NCBI RefSeq assembly: GCF_002102185.1
Contig: NZ_LQOW01000002.1
Coordinates: 1-64,000, forward strand
Length of the DNA: 64,000 bases
DNA from: Mycobacterium fragae
GTDB lineage: Bacteria; Actinomycetota; Actinomycetes; Mycobacteriales; Mycobacteriaceae
Direction: 5' to 3'
Below the pieces are notes generated by a model. That model had not been told where the DNA came from. It ran no database searches and saw only the letters and a list, made by a program, of their open reading frames with translations. Below are positions 9,470 through 20,900 of this stretch, piece by piece (within the stretch, counting starts at the first letter, position 1; each line of letters opens with the position of its first letter). The position numbers and the translations under genes are program-made.

Positions 9470-11052
9470 GACAGATCAACCACCTCAAGCTTGTTCGCCT
9501 CGACGGCCACGGCGATCTCCGACCGAACGTCGGCCGGGACGTCACGGTCCAGCCGCAGCAGAATCGTCGCGCCCGGACCCTCGGCGTCCTCGGACAGTTG
9601 GGCGGCGTGGATGTTCACCCCGGCCGCTCCGAGCAACGTGCCGATCTTGCCGAGCGCCCCGGGCCGATCGATGTAGTTGATCACCAGGTTGATGCCCTCA
9701 GCGCGCAGGTCGAAGTTGCGGCCGTTGATCTGCACGATCTTCTCCACCAACTGCGGTCCGGTCAGCGTCCCGGCCACGTTGACCACCGAGCCGTCGGAGG
9801 CCACCGCCCGCACGTCGACGACGCTGCGATGGTTGGGGCTTTCGGTGGCCGTGCTGATGTCGGCGGCCACCCCGCGTTCGGCGGCGAGCGCCGGCGCGTT
9901 GACGAACGTGACCGGATCCTCGATGACCGCCGAGAACAACCCACGCAGCGCCGAAAGCCGCAGTACCTCAACGTCTTCGGCGGCGAGCTCACCACGCACC
10001 TGCACCGACAGCGACACGGGCAGCTCGTCCGACATGGTGCCGGCCAGCAGACCGAGCTTGCGCACCAGATCCAGCCAGGGTGACACCTCCTCGCTGACCA
10101 CCCCCGCGCCCACGTTGACGGCGTCGGGAACGAATTCGCCGGCCAGCGCCAGCTTCACGCTGGCCGCCACATCCGTGCCGGCCCGGTCCTGGGCCTCGGC
10201 GGTGGATGCCCCGAGGTGCGGGGTGACCACCACCTGCGGCAGGTCGAACAGCGGGCTGTCGGTGCACGGCTCGCTGGCGAACACGTCGATACCCGCGGCC
10301 CGAACATGTCCGCTCGTTATCGCCTCGGCCAGGGCCGCCTCGTCGACCAGCCCGCCGCGGGCGGCGTTCACGATGATCACCCCCGGCTTGGTCTTGGCCA
10401 ACGCCTCCTTGTCGATCAGACCTGCAGTCTCGGGCGTCTTGGGCAGATGCACCGAGATGAAGTCGGCCCGATCCAGCAGCTCGTCAAGGCTCAGCAGCTC
10501 GATGCCCAGCTGAGCGGCCCGCGCCGGTGACACATACGGGTCGTAGGCGACGACGTGGGCGCCGAACGCGGTCAACCGCTGGGCGACCAGCTGCCCGATG
10601 CGGCCCAGGCCGACCACGCCGACGGTCTTGCCGAAGATCTCGGTCCCGGAGAACGACGAGCGTTTCCACTCGTGAGCGCGCAGAGAGGCGTCGGCGGCGG
10701 TGATTTGGCGGGCCGCGGCCAGCAGCAGCGCCAGCGCGTGTTCGGCGGCGCTGTGGATGTTCGATGTCGGGGCGTTGACAACCAGCACCCCGCGTTCGGT
10801 GGCGGCGTCGACGTCGACGTTGTCCAGTCCGACGCCGGCACGCGCGACGATCTTCAGCTTGGGCGCGGCGGCCAGCACCTCGGCGTCGACGGTGGTGGCC
10901 GAGCGCACCAGCAGCGCATCGGCTTCGGGGACCGCCGCCAGCAGTTTCTCCCGGTCGGGTCCGTTCACCCAGCGCACCTCGACCTGGTCGCCCAGCGCGG
11001 CCACGGTTGATTCGGCAAGTTTGTCAGCGATCAGAACAACGGGCAGGCTCAC
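9466..11052 (-). CDS. serA: D-3-phosphoglycerate dehydrogenase
   Basis: A 528-aa type I PGDH that oxidises 3-phosphoglycerate in the first committed step of serine synthesis. The order is: substrate domain, NAD-binding domain with [17 protein letters not shown], catalytic His in [14 protein letters not shown], an intervening (ASB) domain, and a C-terminal ACT domain ([21 protein letters not shown]) expected to mediate serine feedback inhibition. The GTG start at 11052 follows a TANNNT box by 6 bases, consistent with a leaderless mRNA. Confidence 0.97.
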   Translation of the reverse strand: MSLPVVLIADKLAESTVAALGDQVEVRWVNGPDREKLLAAVPEADALLVRSATTVDAEVLAAAPKLKIVARAGVGLDNVDVDAATERGVLVVNAPTSNIHSAAEHALALLLAAARQITAADASLRAHEWKRSSFSGTEIFGKTVGVVGLGRIGQLVAQRLTAFGAHVVAYDPYVSPARAAQLGIELLSLDELLDRADFISVHLPKTPETAGLIDKEALAKTKPGVIIVNAARGGLVDEAALAEAITSGHVRAAGIDVFASEPCTDSPLFDLPQVVVTPHLGASTAEAQDRAGTDVAASVKLALAGEFVPDAVNVGAGVVSEEVSPWLDLVRKLGLLAGTMSDELPVSLSVQVRGELAAEDVEVLRLSALRGLFSAVIEDPVTFVNAPALAAERGVAADISTATESPNHRSVVDVRAVASDGSVVNVAGTLTGPQLVEKIVQINGRNFDLRAEGINLVINYIDRPGALGKIGTLLGAAGVNIHAAQLSEDAEGPGATILLRLDRDVPADVRSEIAVAVEANKLEVVDLS

Positions 11053-11058
11053 CCGGCC

Positions 11059-11064
11059 AGCCTA
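11059..11064 (-). promoter_or_regulatory. Candidate leaderless -10 box of serA
   Basis: On the minus strand TAGGCT lies exactly 6 bases before the serA GTG (11052), and no Shine-Dalgarno is visible. This fits the TANNNT box of a leaderless promoter. Function is inferred. Confidence 0.45.
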
Positions 11065-11085
11065 AGCGGCGATCGCGGAGGCGGC

Positions 11086-11112
11086 GGTGGGGGTACCACC
11101 CGCGTGCGGGGG
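11086..11112. repeat. Dispersed GGTGGGGG...GCGGGGG intergenic element, copy 1
   Basis: The 27-bp stretch begins GGTGGGGGTACCACCC and ends GCGGGGG. A similar element (GGTGGGGGCACCCCC...GGGGG) occurs at 61103-61138, also in an intergenic region. Each can fold through GGTGG/CCACC-type arms. The role is unknown. Confidence 0.4.
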
Positions 11113-11237
11113 ACCGGGCGCGGCGGGTCGCCGCCATCAGCCCAGCGGCGATCGCTAGCGCGGCGGACTCGGGCGCGGGGAGTGTCGGTGCATGCGTGCA
11201 TGGTGTCGGTAAATCCGACGAGAGAAGGGACGGCACC

Positions 11238-11708
11238 ATGTGCTGGATGTGCGATCACCCCGACAGCACCGTTGACGAGTAGCTCGATGAGATTGAAAAA
11301 ACAAAGTCAAAACACGGGTGGGCGATTCAATACGTGGAGAGCGAGCGCGCGCCTTACGCCTACACAGTCGGCTTGCATGAGCGCGGCCTGCCCGAGCTGG
11401 TGGTGACGGGCCTGCCGCCGCTGACGGCCGCGCGGCTGCTCAATACGGTCGCCGCGTATCTGGTGGATGGCGGACGACCGGTGCCCGGCGAATGGATTTC
11501 GATACCTGATGGGCCGATGCTGGCGGTCGTCCAGGTTGAGCATCCTGAAGCGCACATGAACGTGGCGGTGGCGTTCTACGGTCCTGAGCTGCGGGCGCTG
11601 CAGCTGGTATGGCCAGATGACCACGGCCACCGGCCGTGGTGCCCGGAATTCTCCAATGGCGGGGTGCGGCAACCGGTGCTCGGCGTGCGCCCTGACCTGA
11701 CCGCCTAG
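11238..11708 (+). pseudogene. DUF4262 family protein, interrupted by an in-frame amber stop
   Basis: The frame starts with ATG 11238 as MCWMCDHPDSTVDE and meets TAG at 11280-11282. It then continues without a shift as LDEIEKTKSKHGWAIQYVESERAPYAYTVGLH and on to the stop at 11708. The full product would be about 156 aa, and the second part has the DUF4262 look (YTVGLHERGLPELVVTG). A Tyr codon (TAC/TAT) at the stop position would restore one continuous protein. So the gene is either a pseudogene by one base change, a readthrough case, or a sequencing error. A GTG at 11334 could start a shortened 124-aa product. Function unknown. Confidence 0.75.
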
Positions 11709-11719
11709 CTGCGGGTCCC

Positions 11720-11725
11720 TACCAT
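11720..11725 (+). promoter_or_regulatory. Candidate leaderless -10 box of the FAD oxidoreductase gene
   Basis: TACCAT lies 6 bases before the ATG at 11732, with no ribosome-binding site between. This fits a leaderless promoter. The function is inferred from pattern only. Confidence 0.45.
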
Positions 11726-11731
11726 CGACCG

Positions 11732-14719
<2,988 letters not shown>

Positions 14720-14720
<1 letters not shown>

Positions 14721-16567
14721 CAGGCGTGCCCCTCGTTGCCCTCGTCGTCGAAGAGCGGCCGGATGCCGCGGGCAGCCTGAATCTCGTCGTTGCTGGTGCC
14801 GGCGGCGACCATCGGCCACACCTGCGCGTCGGCGCCGACGACGAAGTCGATGACCACCGGCCGGTCGTTGATCGCCCGGGCCTGGTTGATCACGTCGACG
14901 ACGTCTTCCTCACGCTCGCAACGCAATCCGACGCAGCCCAGCGCCTCGGCCAGTTTGACGAAGTCGGGGATGCGGTGTGAGTGCGTGGCCAGGTCGGTCT
15001 GCGAATACCGCTCCGCGTAGAACAGCGACTGCCATTGCCGCACCATGCCGAGGCTGCCGTTGTTGATCAGCGCGACCTTGATCGGCGCGCCCTCGATCGC
15101 ACAGGTGGCCAGCTCCTGGTTGGTCATCTGGAAACAGCCGTCGCCGTCGACCGCCCACACCTCGGTGTCCGGACGAGCCATCTTGGCGCCCATGGCCGCG
15201 GGGATGGCAAAGCCCATCGTCCCCAGGCCGCCGGAATTGATCCAGGTGCGCGGCTTCTCAAACGAGATGAACTGCGCCGCCCACATCTGGTGCTGGCCCA
15301 CCCCGGCGACGTAGATGGCGTCTGGTCCGGCGATGGAGCCCAGCGTGGAGATCACGTATTCGGGGCTGAGGCTGCCGTCACTTTGCGGCCCATAAGACAG
15401 CGGGTAGGTGGCCTGCACACCGTCGAGGTACTCCCACCAGTCGCCGAGGTCGATGCTCTCGGGCACCCCATCGTGCCGCAGCGCCGCGATGAGATCGGTG
15501 ATGACGGCCTTGATGTCACCGACGATCGGCACGTCGGCCTGACGGTTCTTGCCGATCTCGGCCGGGTCGATGTCGGCGTGGATGACCTTGGCCTCGGGTG
15601 CGAACGAGTCGAGCTTGCCGGTGACCCGGTCGTCGAAGCGGGTGCCCAGCGCGATCAGCAGGTCGCTGCGCTGCAGGCCGGCCACCGCGGCCACCGTGCC
15701 GTGCATGCCCGGCATGCCCAGGTGCTGGCGGTGACTGTCCGGGAACGCGCCGCGGGCCATCAGCGTGGTCACCACGGGGATGCCGGTCAGCTCGGCCAGA
15801 TCGCGCAGCTGCTCGGTGGCATCGCCGCGGATCACCCCGCCGCCGACGTAGAGCACCGGTTTGCGCGCGGCCGCGATCAGCTTGGCGGCCTCCCGCACCT
15901 GCCGGTTGTGCGGTTTGGTGTTCGGCTTGTAGCCGGGCAAATCCATCCGCGGCGGCCAGCTGAACGTGCACTGGCCCTGCAGCACGTCCTTGGGGATGTC
16001 GACCAGCACCGCGCCGGGCCGTCCGGTGGCCGCGATGTGGAACGCCTCGGCGATCACCCGGGGAATCTCGTCACCGTTGCGGACCAGGAAGTTGTGCTTG
16101 GTGATCGGCATGGTGACACCGGAGATGTCGGCCTCCTGGAAGGCGTCGGTCCCGATCAGCGAGCGCCCGACCTGGCCGGTGATCGCCACCACCGGGATCG
16201 AGTCCATCTGAGCGTCGGCCAGCGGGGTCACCAGGTTAGTGGCGCCCGGACCGGAGGTGGCCATGCAGACGCCGACTTTGCCGGTGGCGTGCGCATAGCC
16301 GCTGGCGGCATGCCCTGCGCCCTGCTCGTGGCGGACCAGCACGTGACGCAGCTTCTTCGAGTCGAACAGCGGGTCATAGACCGGTAACACGGCGCCGCCC
16401 GGAATTCCGAAGATGATGTCGACGTCCAGTTCCTCCAACGACCTGATCACCGACTGTGCACCGGTGAGCTGTTGCGGCGCAACGTGTTTGGGCTTGTCCA
16501 CTGTCGCCCCGTTGGCCGACTGCGGCGGCGCCGGGCGCTCCGGTGGTCGCGTGGTGGGTGCGCTCAC
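14720..16567 (-). CDS. ilvB: Acetolactate synthase large (catalytic) subunit
   Basis: A 615-aa thiamine-diphosphate and FAD-dependent enzyme condensing pyruvate with pyruvate or 2-oxobutyrate. The catalytic Glu is in [15 protein letters not shown]. The ThDP-Mg motif is [12 protein letters not shown] with the following NNGSLGMV. The GTG start at 16567 follows a Pro-rich N-terminal extension ([11 protein letters not shown]) normal for mycobacterial IlvB1. It is the first structural gene of ilvBNC. Its leader region contains a promoter, a leader peptide and a terminator (separate entries), so transcription attenuation is likely. Confidence 0.97.
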
Positions 16568-16611
16568 GGTTTCCTTCTTGTCTCTGATTCGTCTCTAGTG
16601 ACCTTTGGCAA

Positions 16612-16649
16612 CAAAAAACCCTCGCCAGCTCAGCTGCTGCACGAGGGTT
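16612..16649 (-). terminator. Attenuator terminator in the ilvB leader
   Basis: On the minus strand an 8-bp outer stem (AACCCTCG, complement of 16642-16649, pairing with CGAGGGTT, complement of 16617-16624) encloses a CAGCTGAGCTGG-type inner hairpin. It is followed directly by TTTTTTG. It lies about 45 bases upstream of the ilvB GTG and downstream of the ilv leader peptide. That position is right for transcription attenuation rather than gene-end termination. Confidence 0.85.
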
Positions 16650-16672
16650 GCGCGTTGGTGCTCGAAATCTAG

Positions 16673-16723
16673 TCAGCCACCAACGCGCCGACCGAGTACT
16701 ACGAGCATTTCGCGGCTGTACAT
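16673..16723 (-). CDS. ilvBNC leader peptide (attenuation control)
   Basis: A 16-codon frame on the minus strand reads MYSREMLVVLGRRVGG then TGA. It has a Leu-Val-Val-Leu run and a later Val, the regulatory amino acids of the operon it precedes. It begins 8 bases after a -10 box, so it is nearly leaderless. An 11-base segment over its end (16678-16688) pairs perfectly with 16650-16660 (CACCAACGCGC on the mRNA), just before the terminator arm. Ribosome stalling at the LVVL codons should change this pairing. I did not resolve a clear antiterminator helix. It is too short for most gene finders. Confidence 0.8.
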   Translation of the reverse strand: MYSREMLVVLGRRVGG

Positions 16724-16731
16724 AACGTCCG

Positions 16732-16761
16732 ACCGTAGCCTCCGCACTGGTCAGCCGTCAA
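16732..16761 (-). promoter_or_regulatory. Promoter of the ilvBNC operon
   Basis: On the minus strand TTGACG (complement of 16756-16761) and TACGGT (complement of 16732-16737) are separated by 18 bases, a good SigA-type promoter. Transcription would begin about 7 bases on, within a few bases of the leader-peptide ATG at 16723. The remaining part of the 317-base gap between ilvB and cfp6 (16762-16884) shows no gene. Confidence 0.65.
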
Positions 16762-16884
16762 ATCCGGGTCGATCGGACCCGTCAGAGCCGACTGTGCGGT
16801 TTCATACGCGACGCGCCGCTTAGAGCGTATGAGACTGCACAATCGCGGAAGGAAGGTGCCGGTATTCAGTGTCATGATGCACTG

Positions 16885-17277
16885 GTGGCTAGCGGCGCAC
16901 CGGACAAACCGAGCCCAGTGGTGCTCAAAGTTTCGCCGATGGCGCACTTTGCGGTCGGCTTCTTTGCTCTGGGCCTGTTGGTGCCGGTGCTGACCTGGCC
17001 GCCCAGCGCGCCCGTGTTGGTGATCCCGATGATGTTGTCTGCGTTGATCATTCGGCTGCGAACCGTGGTCGACCGGCAAGGTGTGACCGTGCGGACGCTG
17101 CTCGGAAGCCAAACCGTGGGCTGGGAGGAAATCGACGGACTGAGGTTCACCAAGAGCCTGTGGGCGCGCGCCCAGCTCAAAAACGGCGGCCAGGTGCGCC
17201 TGCCTGCGGTCAGCTTCGCGACCCTGCCGTTGCTGGCTGAGGCCAGCGGCGGGCGAGTGCCCAACCCCTACAGCTGA
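16885..17277 (+). CDS. cfp6: PH-domain membrane protein, Cfp6-like (Rv3004)
   Basis: A protein of about 130 aa matching by position and content the low-molecular-weight antigen CFP-6. Two hydrophobic stretches (HFAVGFFALGLLVPVLTW and VLVIPMMLSALIIRL) are followed by a small bacterial PH-like domain (VDRQGVTVRTLLGSQTVGWEEIDGLRF). It is probably membrane-anchored with the PH domain in the cytoplasm. GTG 16885 is the first start; GTG 16918 is possible. It is divergent from ilvB and convergent with the DoxX gene 13 bases away. Function unknown. Confidence 0.85.
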   Translation: MASGAPDKPSPVVLKVSPMAHFAVGFFALGLLVPVLTWPPSAPVLVIPMMLSALIIRLRTVVDRQGVTVRTLLGSQTVGWEEIDGLRFTKSLWARAQLKNGGQVRLPAVSFATLPLLAEASGGRVPNPYS

Positions 17278-17290
17278 CGGGGTCAGGGCG

Positions 17291-18133
17291 TCAGGACACC
17301 GGGTTGGCGCCGTTGAGCAACACCCACAGGGCCACGCCGGCGCCGACCCCCACTACCAGCGCGGCAAACGACCCGATAAATGGGCGCCGCGCCCATCCGC
17401 GGCCGGCGTCGAAGCCGTAGCGTCCGGGCCCGATCAGGATGATCGCGGCGGTCATCACGATCAGGGTGATCTCGTATTCGTGGCCGTCCGGCAGAAAGAA
17501 CGGAAAGGATCGCGAACCGTGCTGGGTCGACATCCCGGCGAGCAGCCCGTTGATCAGGTAGGCCAGTGCGCCCGCGGCGGCGAGCGGGGTGAACAGTCCC
17601 AGCACCAGCAGCACCCCCGCGGTGATCTCACCGCCCGCCGCGATGTAGGTGAGGATGTCGGCGTGCTGGTAGCCGACGTCGGACAGCGAGTTCTTGAATC
17701 CGGTCAGTCCCGGTCCACCCCACCAGCCGAACAGTTTTTGCAGACCATGAGCTACCAGCACGACGCCCAGTCCGACCCGCAGAATCAGCAGACCCAGATT
17801 CTGAGTGCCGCGACGGCCCGCCGCGCGCACCCGCTCGTCGTCGACGTCGTGCTCGTCGATCGCGTCAAACGTCGAGTCCCGGTCGGATTCGGGCTGATAG
17901 GGCAGCGGATCCTGGCCAGTGATCAGCCCGAACCCCGAGCTGGGCATGCGCATGCTGCCGGAATCGGCGGAGTCGTAATGAGGAATCGTGGTGGTCTCGA
18001 AATCGCCTGCATAGTTGGCTGACGGCAGGTCGTCCTCCGGGTCGACCAAGCTTGCTGAAGCCGGCCGCACCGGCGTCGGCGCGGCGGAATCGTCCGGCCG
18101 CTGCCAGTGTGCGTCATTCGATTGACTGGTCAC
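17291..18133 (-). CDS. DoxX family membrane protein (Rv3005c-like)
   Basis: A 280-aa protein with a roughly 120-residue hydrophilic, acidic N-terminal part and a four-helix DoxX domain (LGLLILRVGLGVVLVAHGLQKLF through VMTAAIILIGPGRYGFD), then one more hydrophobic helix. The GTG at 18133 gives the mycobacterial length; the frame stays open further upstream without homology. In M. tuberculosis the Rv3005c product works with SodA and SseA in an oxidative-stress complex; that is family knowledge, not seen here. It is divergent from lppZ. Confidence 0.88.
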   Translation of the reverse strand: MTSQSNDAHWQRPDDSAAPTPVRPASASLVDPEDDLPSANYAGDFETTTIPHYDSADSGSMRMPSSGFGLITGQDPLPYQPESDRDSTFDAIDEHDVDDERVRAAGRRGTQNLGLLILRVGLGVVLVAHGLQKLFGWWGGPGLTGFKNSLSDVGYQHADILTYIAAGGEITAGVLLVLGLFTPLAAAGALAYLINGLLAGMSTQHGSRSFPFFLPDGHEYEITLIVMTAAIILIGPGRYGFDAGRGWARRPFIGSFAALVVGVGAGVALWVLLNGANPVS

Positions 18134-18287
18134 CCGTGCCAGGGTAAGGGCAGTTGGGCTTGAATTTGGGATTTGAGCGGCGCTTTCGCGGAGCTGATTC
18201 GAGCATCGCCCCGGCAGGGCCGCCCGATGACGGGCGAATGGCCGCCACACGCGGCACCCTTTGCGGGCAGCAGAGCCGCGGAATCCG

Positions 18288-18293
18288 TAATCT
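18288..18293 (+). promoter_or_regulatory. Candidate leaderless -10 box of lppZ
   Basis: TAATCT lies exactly 7 bases before the lppZ ATG at 18301, with no Shine-Dalgarno between. This fits a leaderless promoter and supports that start. Function is inferred. Confidence 0.5.
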
Positions 18294-18300
18294 GGCGGTT

Positions 18301-19422
18301 ATGCGGTCGTCGTGGTCGGTTCGCTGCGGGCGGGTTGTGCTGTGCGCGGCGCTGCTCGTTTCTGCGGGTTGCGCTCGGTTCAACGATGCGCAGTCGCAGC
18401 CGTTCACCACCGAACCGGAACGCAAGCCGCCGCCGAGCTCTACACCTCCCCCGCCGCCACCCCTTCCCGACAAGCCGTTCCCCAAAGTGTGTCCGGCCCC
18501 CGGCGTGATGCAGGGCTGCCTGGAAAGCACCAGCGGGCTGATCATGCTCCCGGACAGCAAGTCTGCGCTGGTCGCCGAGCGCACCACCGGGGCGGTCAAA
18601 GAAGTCGCGGTCAGCGCCGAGCCCAAGGTGAAGACCGTCATCCCGGTCGACCCGTCCGGTGACGGCGGGCTGATGGACATCGTGCTGTCACCGACCTACT
18701 CACAAGACCGGCTGATGTACGCCTATGTCAGCACACCCAGCGACAACAGGGTCATCCGCATCGCCGACGACGACATCCCCAAGGACATCCTGACCGGGAT
18801 TCCGAAGGGCGCCACCGGGAACACCGGCGCGCTGATCTTCACCAGCCCCACCACGCTGGTGGTGCTCACCGGCGACGCGGGCAATCCCGCGATGGCATCC
18901 GATCCGGGATCGTTGGCCGGCAAGGTCATCCGCCTCGAGCAGCCCACCACGCTCAACCCGGCGCCGCCGACCACGGCGCTGACCGGCATCGGCTCGGGCG
19001 GCGGCTTGTGCACCGACCCCGTCGACGGCTCGCTGTATGTCGTGGACCGCGCCCCCACCGCCGACCGGTTGCAGCGGATCACCAAGGACTCGAAGGTTTC
19101 CACGGTATGGACCTGGCCCGATCGGCCGGGTGTGGCCGGCTGCGCGGCCTTGGACGGCACGGTGATGGTCAACCTGATCAACACCAAGCAGACGGTGGCC
19201 GTCCATCTTGCCCCGGGGACGGGCGCGGTCACCGGTGAACCCGATGTCGTTCGTCAGGACACCCACGGCCACGCCTGGGCATTGCGGATGTCGCCGGACG
19301 GAAACGTCTGGGGCGCGACGGTGAACAAGACCGACGGCGACGCCGCCAAGCTTGACGATGTCGTGTTCCCGCTGTTCCCGCAGGGCGGCGGCTTCCCGCG
19401 GGCCAACGAGGACAAGACGTAA
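18301..19422 (+). CDS. lppZ: Lipoprotein LppZ, glucose/sorbosone dehydrogenase-like beta-propeller
   Basis: A 373-aa lipoprotein, the same length as Rv3006. The signal peptide ends in lipobox LVSAGC (Cys24). A proline-rich linker of about 20 residues follows, then a six-bladed propeller-type domain (SALVAERTTGAVKEV, GGLMDIVLSPTYSQDRLMYAYVS) like quinoprotein sugar dehydrogenases. It should be anchored on the outer face of the plasma membrane. No catalytic assignment is safe. The upstream open frame extends to 18154, but only the ATG at 18301 gives a signal peptide and lies at the right distance from a -10 box. Confidence 0.92.
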   Translation: MRSSWSVRCGRVVLCAALLVSAGCARFNDAQSQPFTTEPERKPPPSSTPPPPPPLPDKPFPKVCPAPGVMQGCLESTSGLIMLPDSKSALVAERTTGAVKEVAVSAEPKVKTVIPVDPSGDGGLMDIVLSPTYSQDRLMYAYVSTPSDNRVIRIADDDIPKDILTGIPKGATGNTGALIFTSPTTLVVLTGDAGNPAMASDPGSLAGKVIRLEQPTTLNPAPPTTALTGIGSGGGLCTDPVDGSLYVVDRAPTADRLQRITKDSKVSTVWTWPDRPGVAGCAALDGTVMVNLINTKQTVAVHLAPGTGAVTGEPDVVRQDTHGHAWALRMSPDGNVWGATVNKTDGDAAKLDDVVFPLFPQGGGFPRANEDKT

Positions 19423-19428
19423 CGGCCG

Positions 19429-19917
19429 TCAGGCCTCGTGCCCTGGCTCCATGTCGGCGACGTCGGGAAAGCTGACCAGATCATCGGCGCGCTCGGCGGC
19501 GTCGCCGATGACGGGTTCCAAGAGGTAGCCCAGATGGTCGCCGAGATCGAACCGCTTCAGCGTCTTGCCGACAAACCACGCGACCGCGTCGTCGAGGATC
19601 GGCATGCCTTCGGGACCGGTGTGCCACGAGCAGTGATCGAACTTGTTGACCTGGTCGCCGGTTTGGCCGCCGAACAGGTGGGCCAGGCCGATGTGACGAC
19701 GTGCGAGCACGTGCACCGCAAGGTACTCCGACCGCGCCGCGACCCGGCAGGTGTGGTTGTTGCGCGACAGCCCGACCAGAAACCGCGGGGGGCGCAGGCT
19801 GGTTTGGGTGGCGAAGCCGACCAAGCAGCCTGACGGATGACCGTCCGCCTGGGTCGTGACGACGAACATCGTGTAGTCCAGCATCCCGACGAGCCGGTCG
19901 AACGATCCATCGCCCAC
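19429..19917 (-). CDS. Flavin reductase-like, FMN-binding protein (Rv3007c-like)
   Basis: A protein of about 162 aa with the flavin-reductase split-barrel fold. The segment TMFVVTTQADGHPSGCLVGF is followed by PPRFLVGLSRNNHTCRVA and LAVHVLARRHIGLAHLFGG, typical of FMN-binding flavin reductases. The GTG at 19917 is taken as start; it lies 14 bases after the stop of the upstream protease gene. It is the last gene of the minus-strand block that begins with hypF. In M. tuberculosis the homologue sits here without the hyp genes, so its grouping with them may be accidental. Convergent with lppZ. Confidence 0.85.
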   Translation of the reverse strand: MGDGSFDRLVGMLDYTMFVVTTQADGHPSGCLVGFATQTSLRPPRFLVGLSRNNHTCRVAARSEYLAVHVLARRHIGLAHLFGGQTGDQVNKFDHCSWHTGPEGMPILDDAVAWFVGKTLKRFDLGDHLGYLLEPVIGDAAERADDLVSFPDVADMEPGHEA

Positions 19918-19931
19918 CGCACCATGATGGC

Positions 19932-20849
19932 TCAGCGGTCGGCCAGCTCGCGCGGCACCACGAACACGTCGACCAGTGCGCCGTTGCGCCACACCGTCAT
20001 CTCGATCCGGCGTGCGATCGCATCCTCGACCATCAGCTGCTGGATCGCGGTGGCGGTGACGATGTTCTTGCCGTCGACGCTGACCACGATGTCGCCGCGA
20101 CGCAGGCCTGCTTCCGCGGCCGGGCTGCCGGCGACCACGCTGGCGATCTGCAAGCCATGGGTGGTGCCCAATTTCGCGGCAGCCGCCGGCGGCACCGGAA
20201 TGTGCGCCCCGGCGATGCCCAGCCAGGCCCGGCGGACCCGGCCGGCATGCATCAGCGCCGCGATGATCCTGTGTGTTGACGCGTTGATGGGCACGGCCAG
20301 TCCAAGGCCGACTCCCGCGACCGCGGTGTTCACGCCGACCATTCGGCCGCGTCCGTCGGCCAGCACGCCGCCGCTGTTTCCCGGATTCAGCGCGGCATCG
20401 GTCTGGATCACCTCGTCGACCACACGGCCGGAGCGGGTGGGCAACGAGCGCCCGAGTCCGGAGACGATGCCTGCGGTCACGCTGCCGGCCAGGCCCAGTG
20501 GATTGCCGACCGCCACCACCAGCTGTCCGACCCGCAGATCCTCGGCACGACCCATCGCCACGGGCTCGGGAACAGCGCCGCGGGCCTTCAGGACCGCCAG
20601 GTCCGAGAGCTCGTCGCGGCCGGCGATGTCCGCGGCGACCTCGGTGCCGTCCGCGAATGTCGCCTGCGCGGACCGCGCTCCCGCGACGACGTGCGCGCTG
20701 GTCAACAGGTAGCCGTCTGCGGTGATGACACTGGCGCTGCCGCCGCCGTCGCCGCGCCGGCTGCGCACCGAAATGCTGGCGACGCTGGGCAACACGGTTT
20801 GCGCGACGGTCGTGACCACGGCGGAGTAGGCGTCTAACGGGTCCGGCAT
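19932..20849 (-). CDS. HtrA/DegP-like trypsin-type serine protease with PDZ domain
   Basis: A 305-aa S1C protease. The catalytic triad is visible: His53 (LLTSAHVVAG), Asp83 (ELSDLAVL) and Ser159 (NPGNSGG). A single C-terminal PDZ domain follows (GLQIASVVAGSPAAEAGLRRGDIVVSVDG). Unlike most mycobacterial HtrA proteins it has no signal peptide or membrane helix, so it is probably cytoplasmic. It follows DUF6390 and the hyp genes in the same direction with a 51-base gap. A role in hydrogenase maturation or quality control is inferred from context only. It is not the usual Ni-dependent HyaD/HybD maturation protease. Confidence 0.88.
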   Translation of the reverse strand: MPDPLDAYSAVVTTVAQTVLPSVASISVRSRRGDGGGSASVITADGYLLTSAHVVAGARSAQATFADGTEVAADIAGRDELSDLAVLKARGAVPEPVAMGRAEDLRVGQLVVAVGNPLGLAGSVTAGIVSGLGRSLPTRSGRVVDEVIQTDAALNPGNSGGVLADGRGRMVGVNTAVAGVGLGLAVPINASTHRIIAALMHAGRVRRAWLGIAGAHIPVPPAAAAKLGTTHGLQIASVVAGSPAAEAGLRRGDIVVSVDGKNIVTATAIQQLMVEDAIARRIEMTVWRNGALVDVFVVPRELADR

Positions 20850-20900
20850 AACGGCCTCAGCGTCGCCGCGGTTTGCTGTATGCCCGTGTTCGCCGTCGGC

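Noticed and set aside
11007..11282. 91-codon plus-strand frame running from the serA start region into the DUF4262 N terminus
   Set aside because: Its first part is antisense to the serA start and intergenic DNA. Only the part from ATG 11238 fits the DUF4262 family.
14981..16387. Open frame of 468 codons on the plus strand opposite ilvB
   Set aside because: Low-complexity His/Arg/Gly-rich translation that is the antisense shadow of ilvB; no family features.
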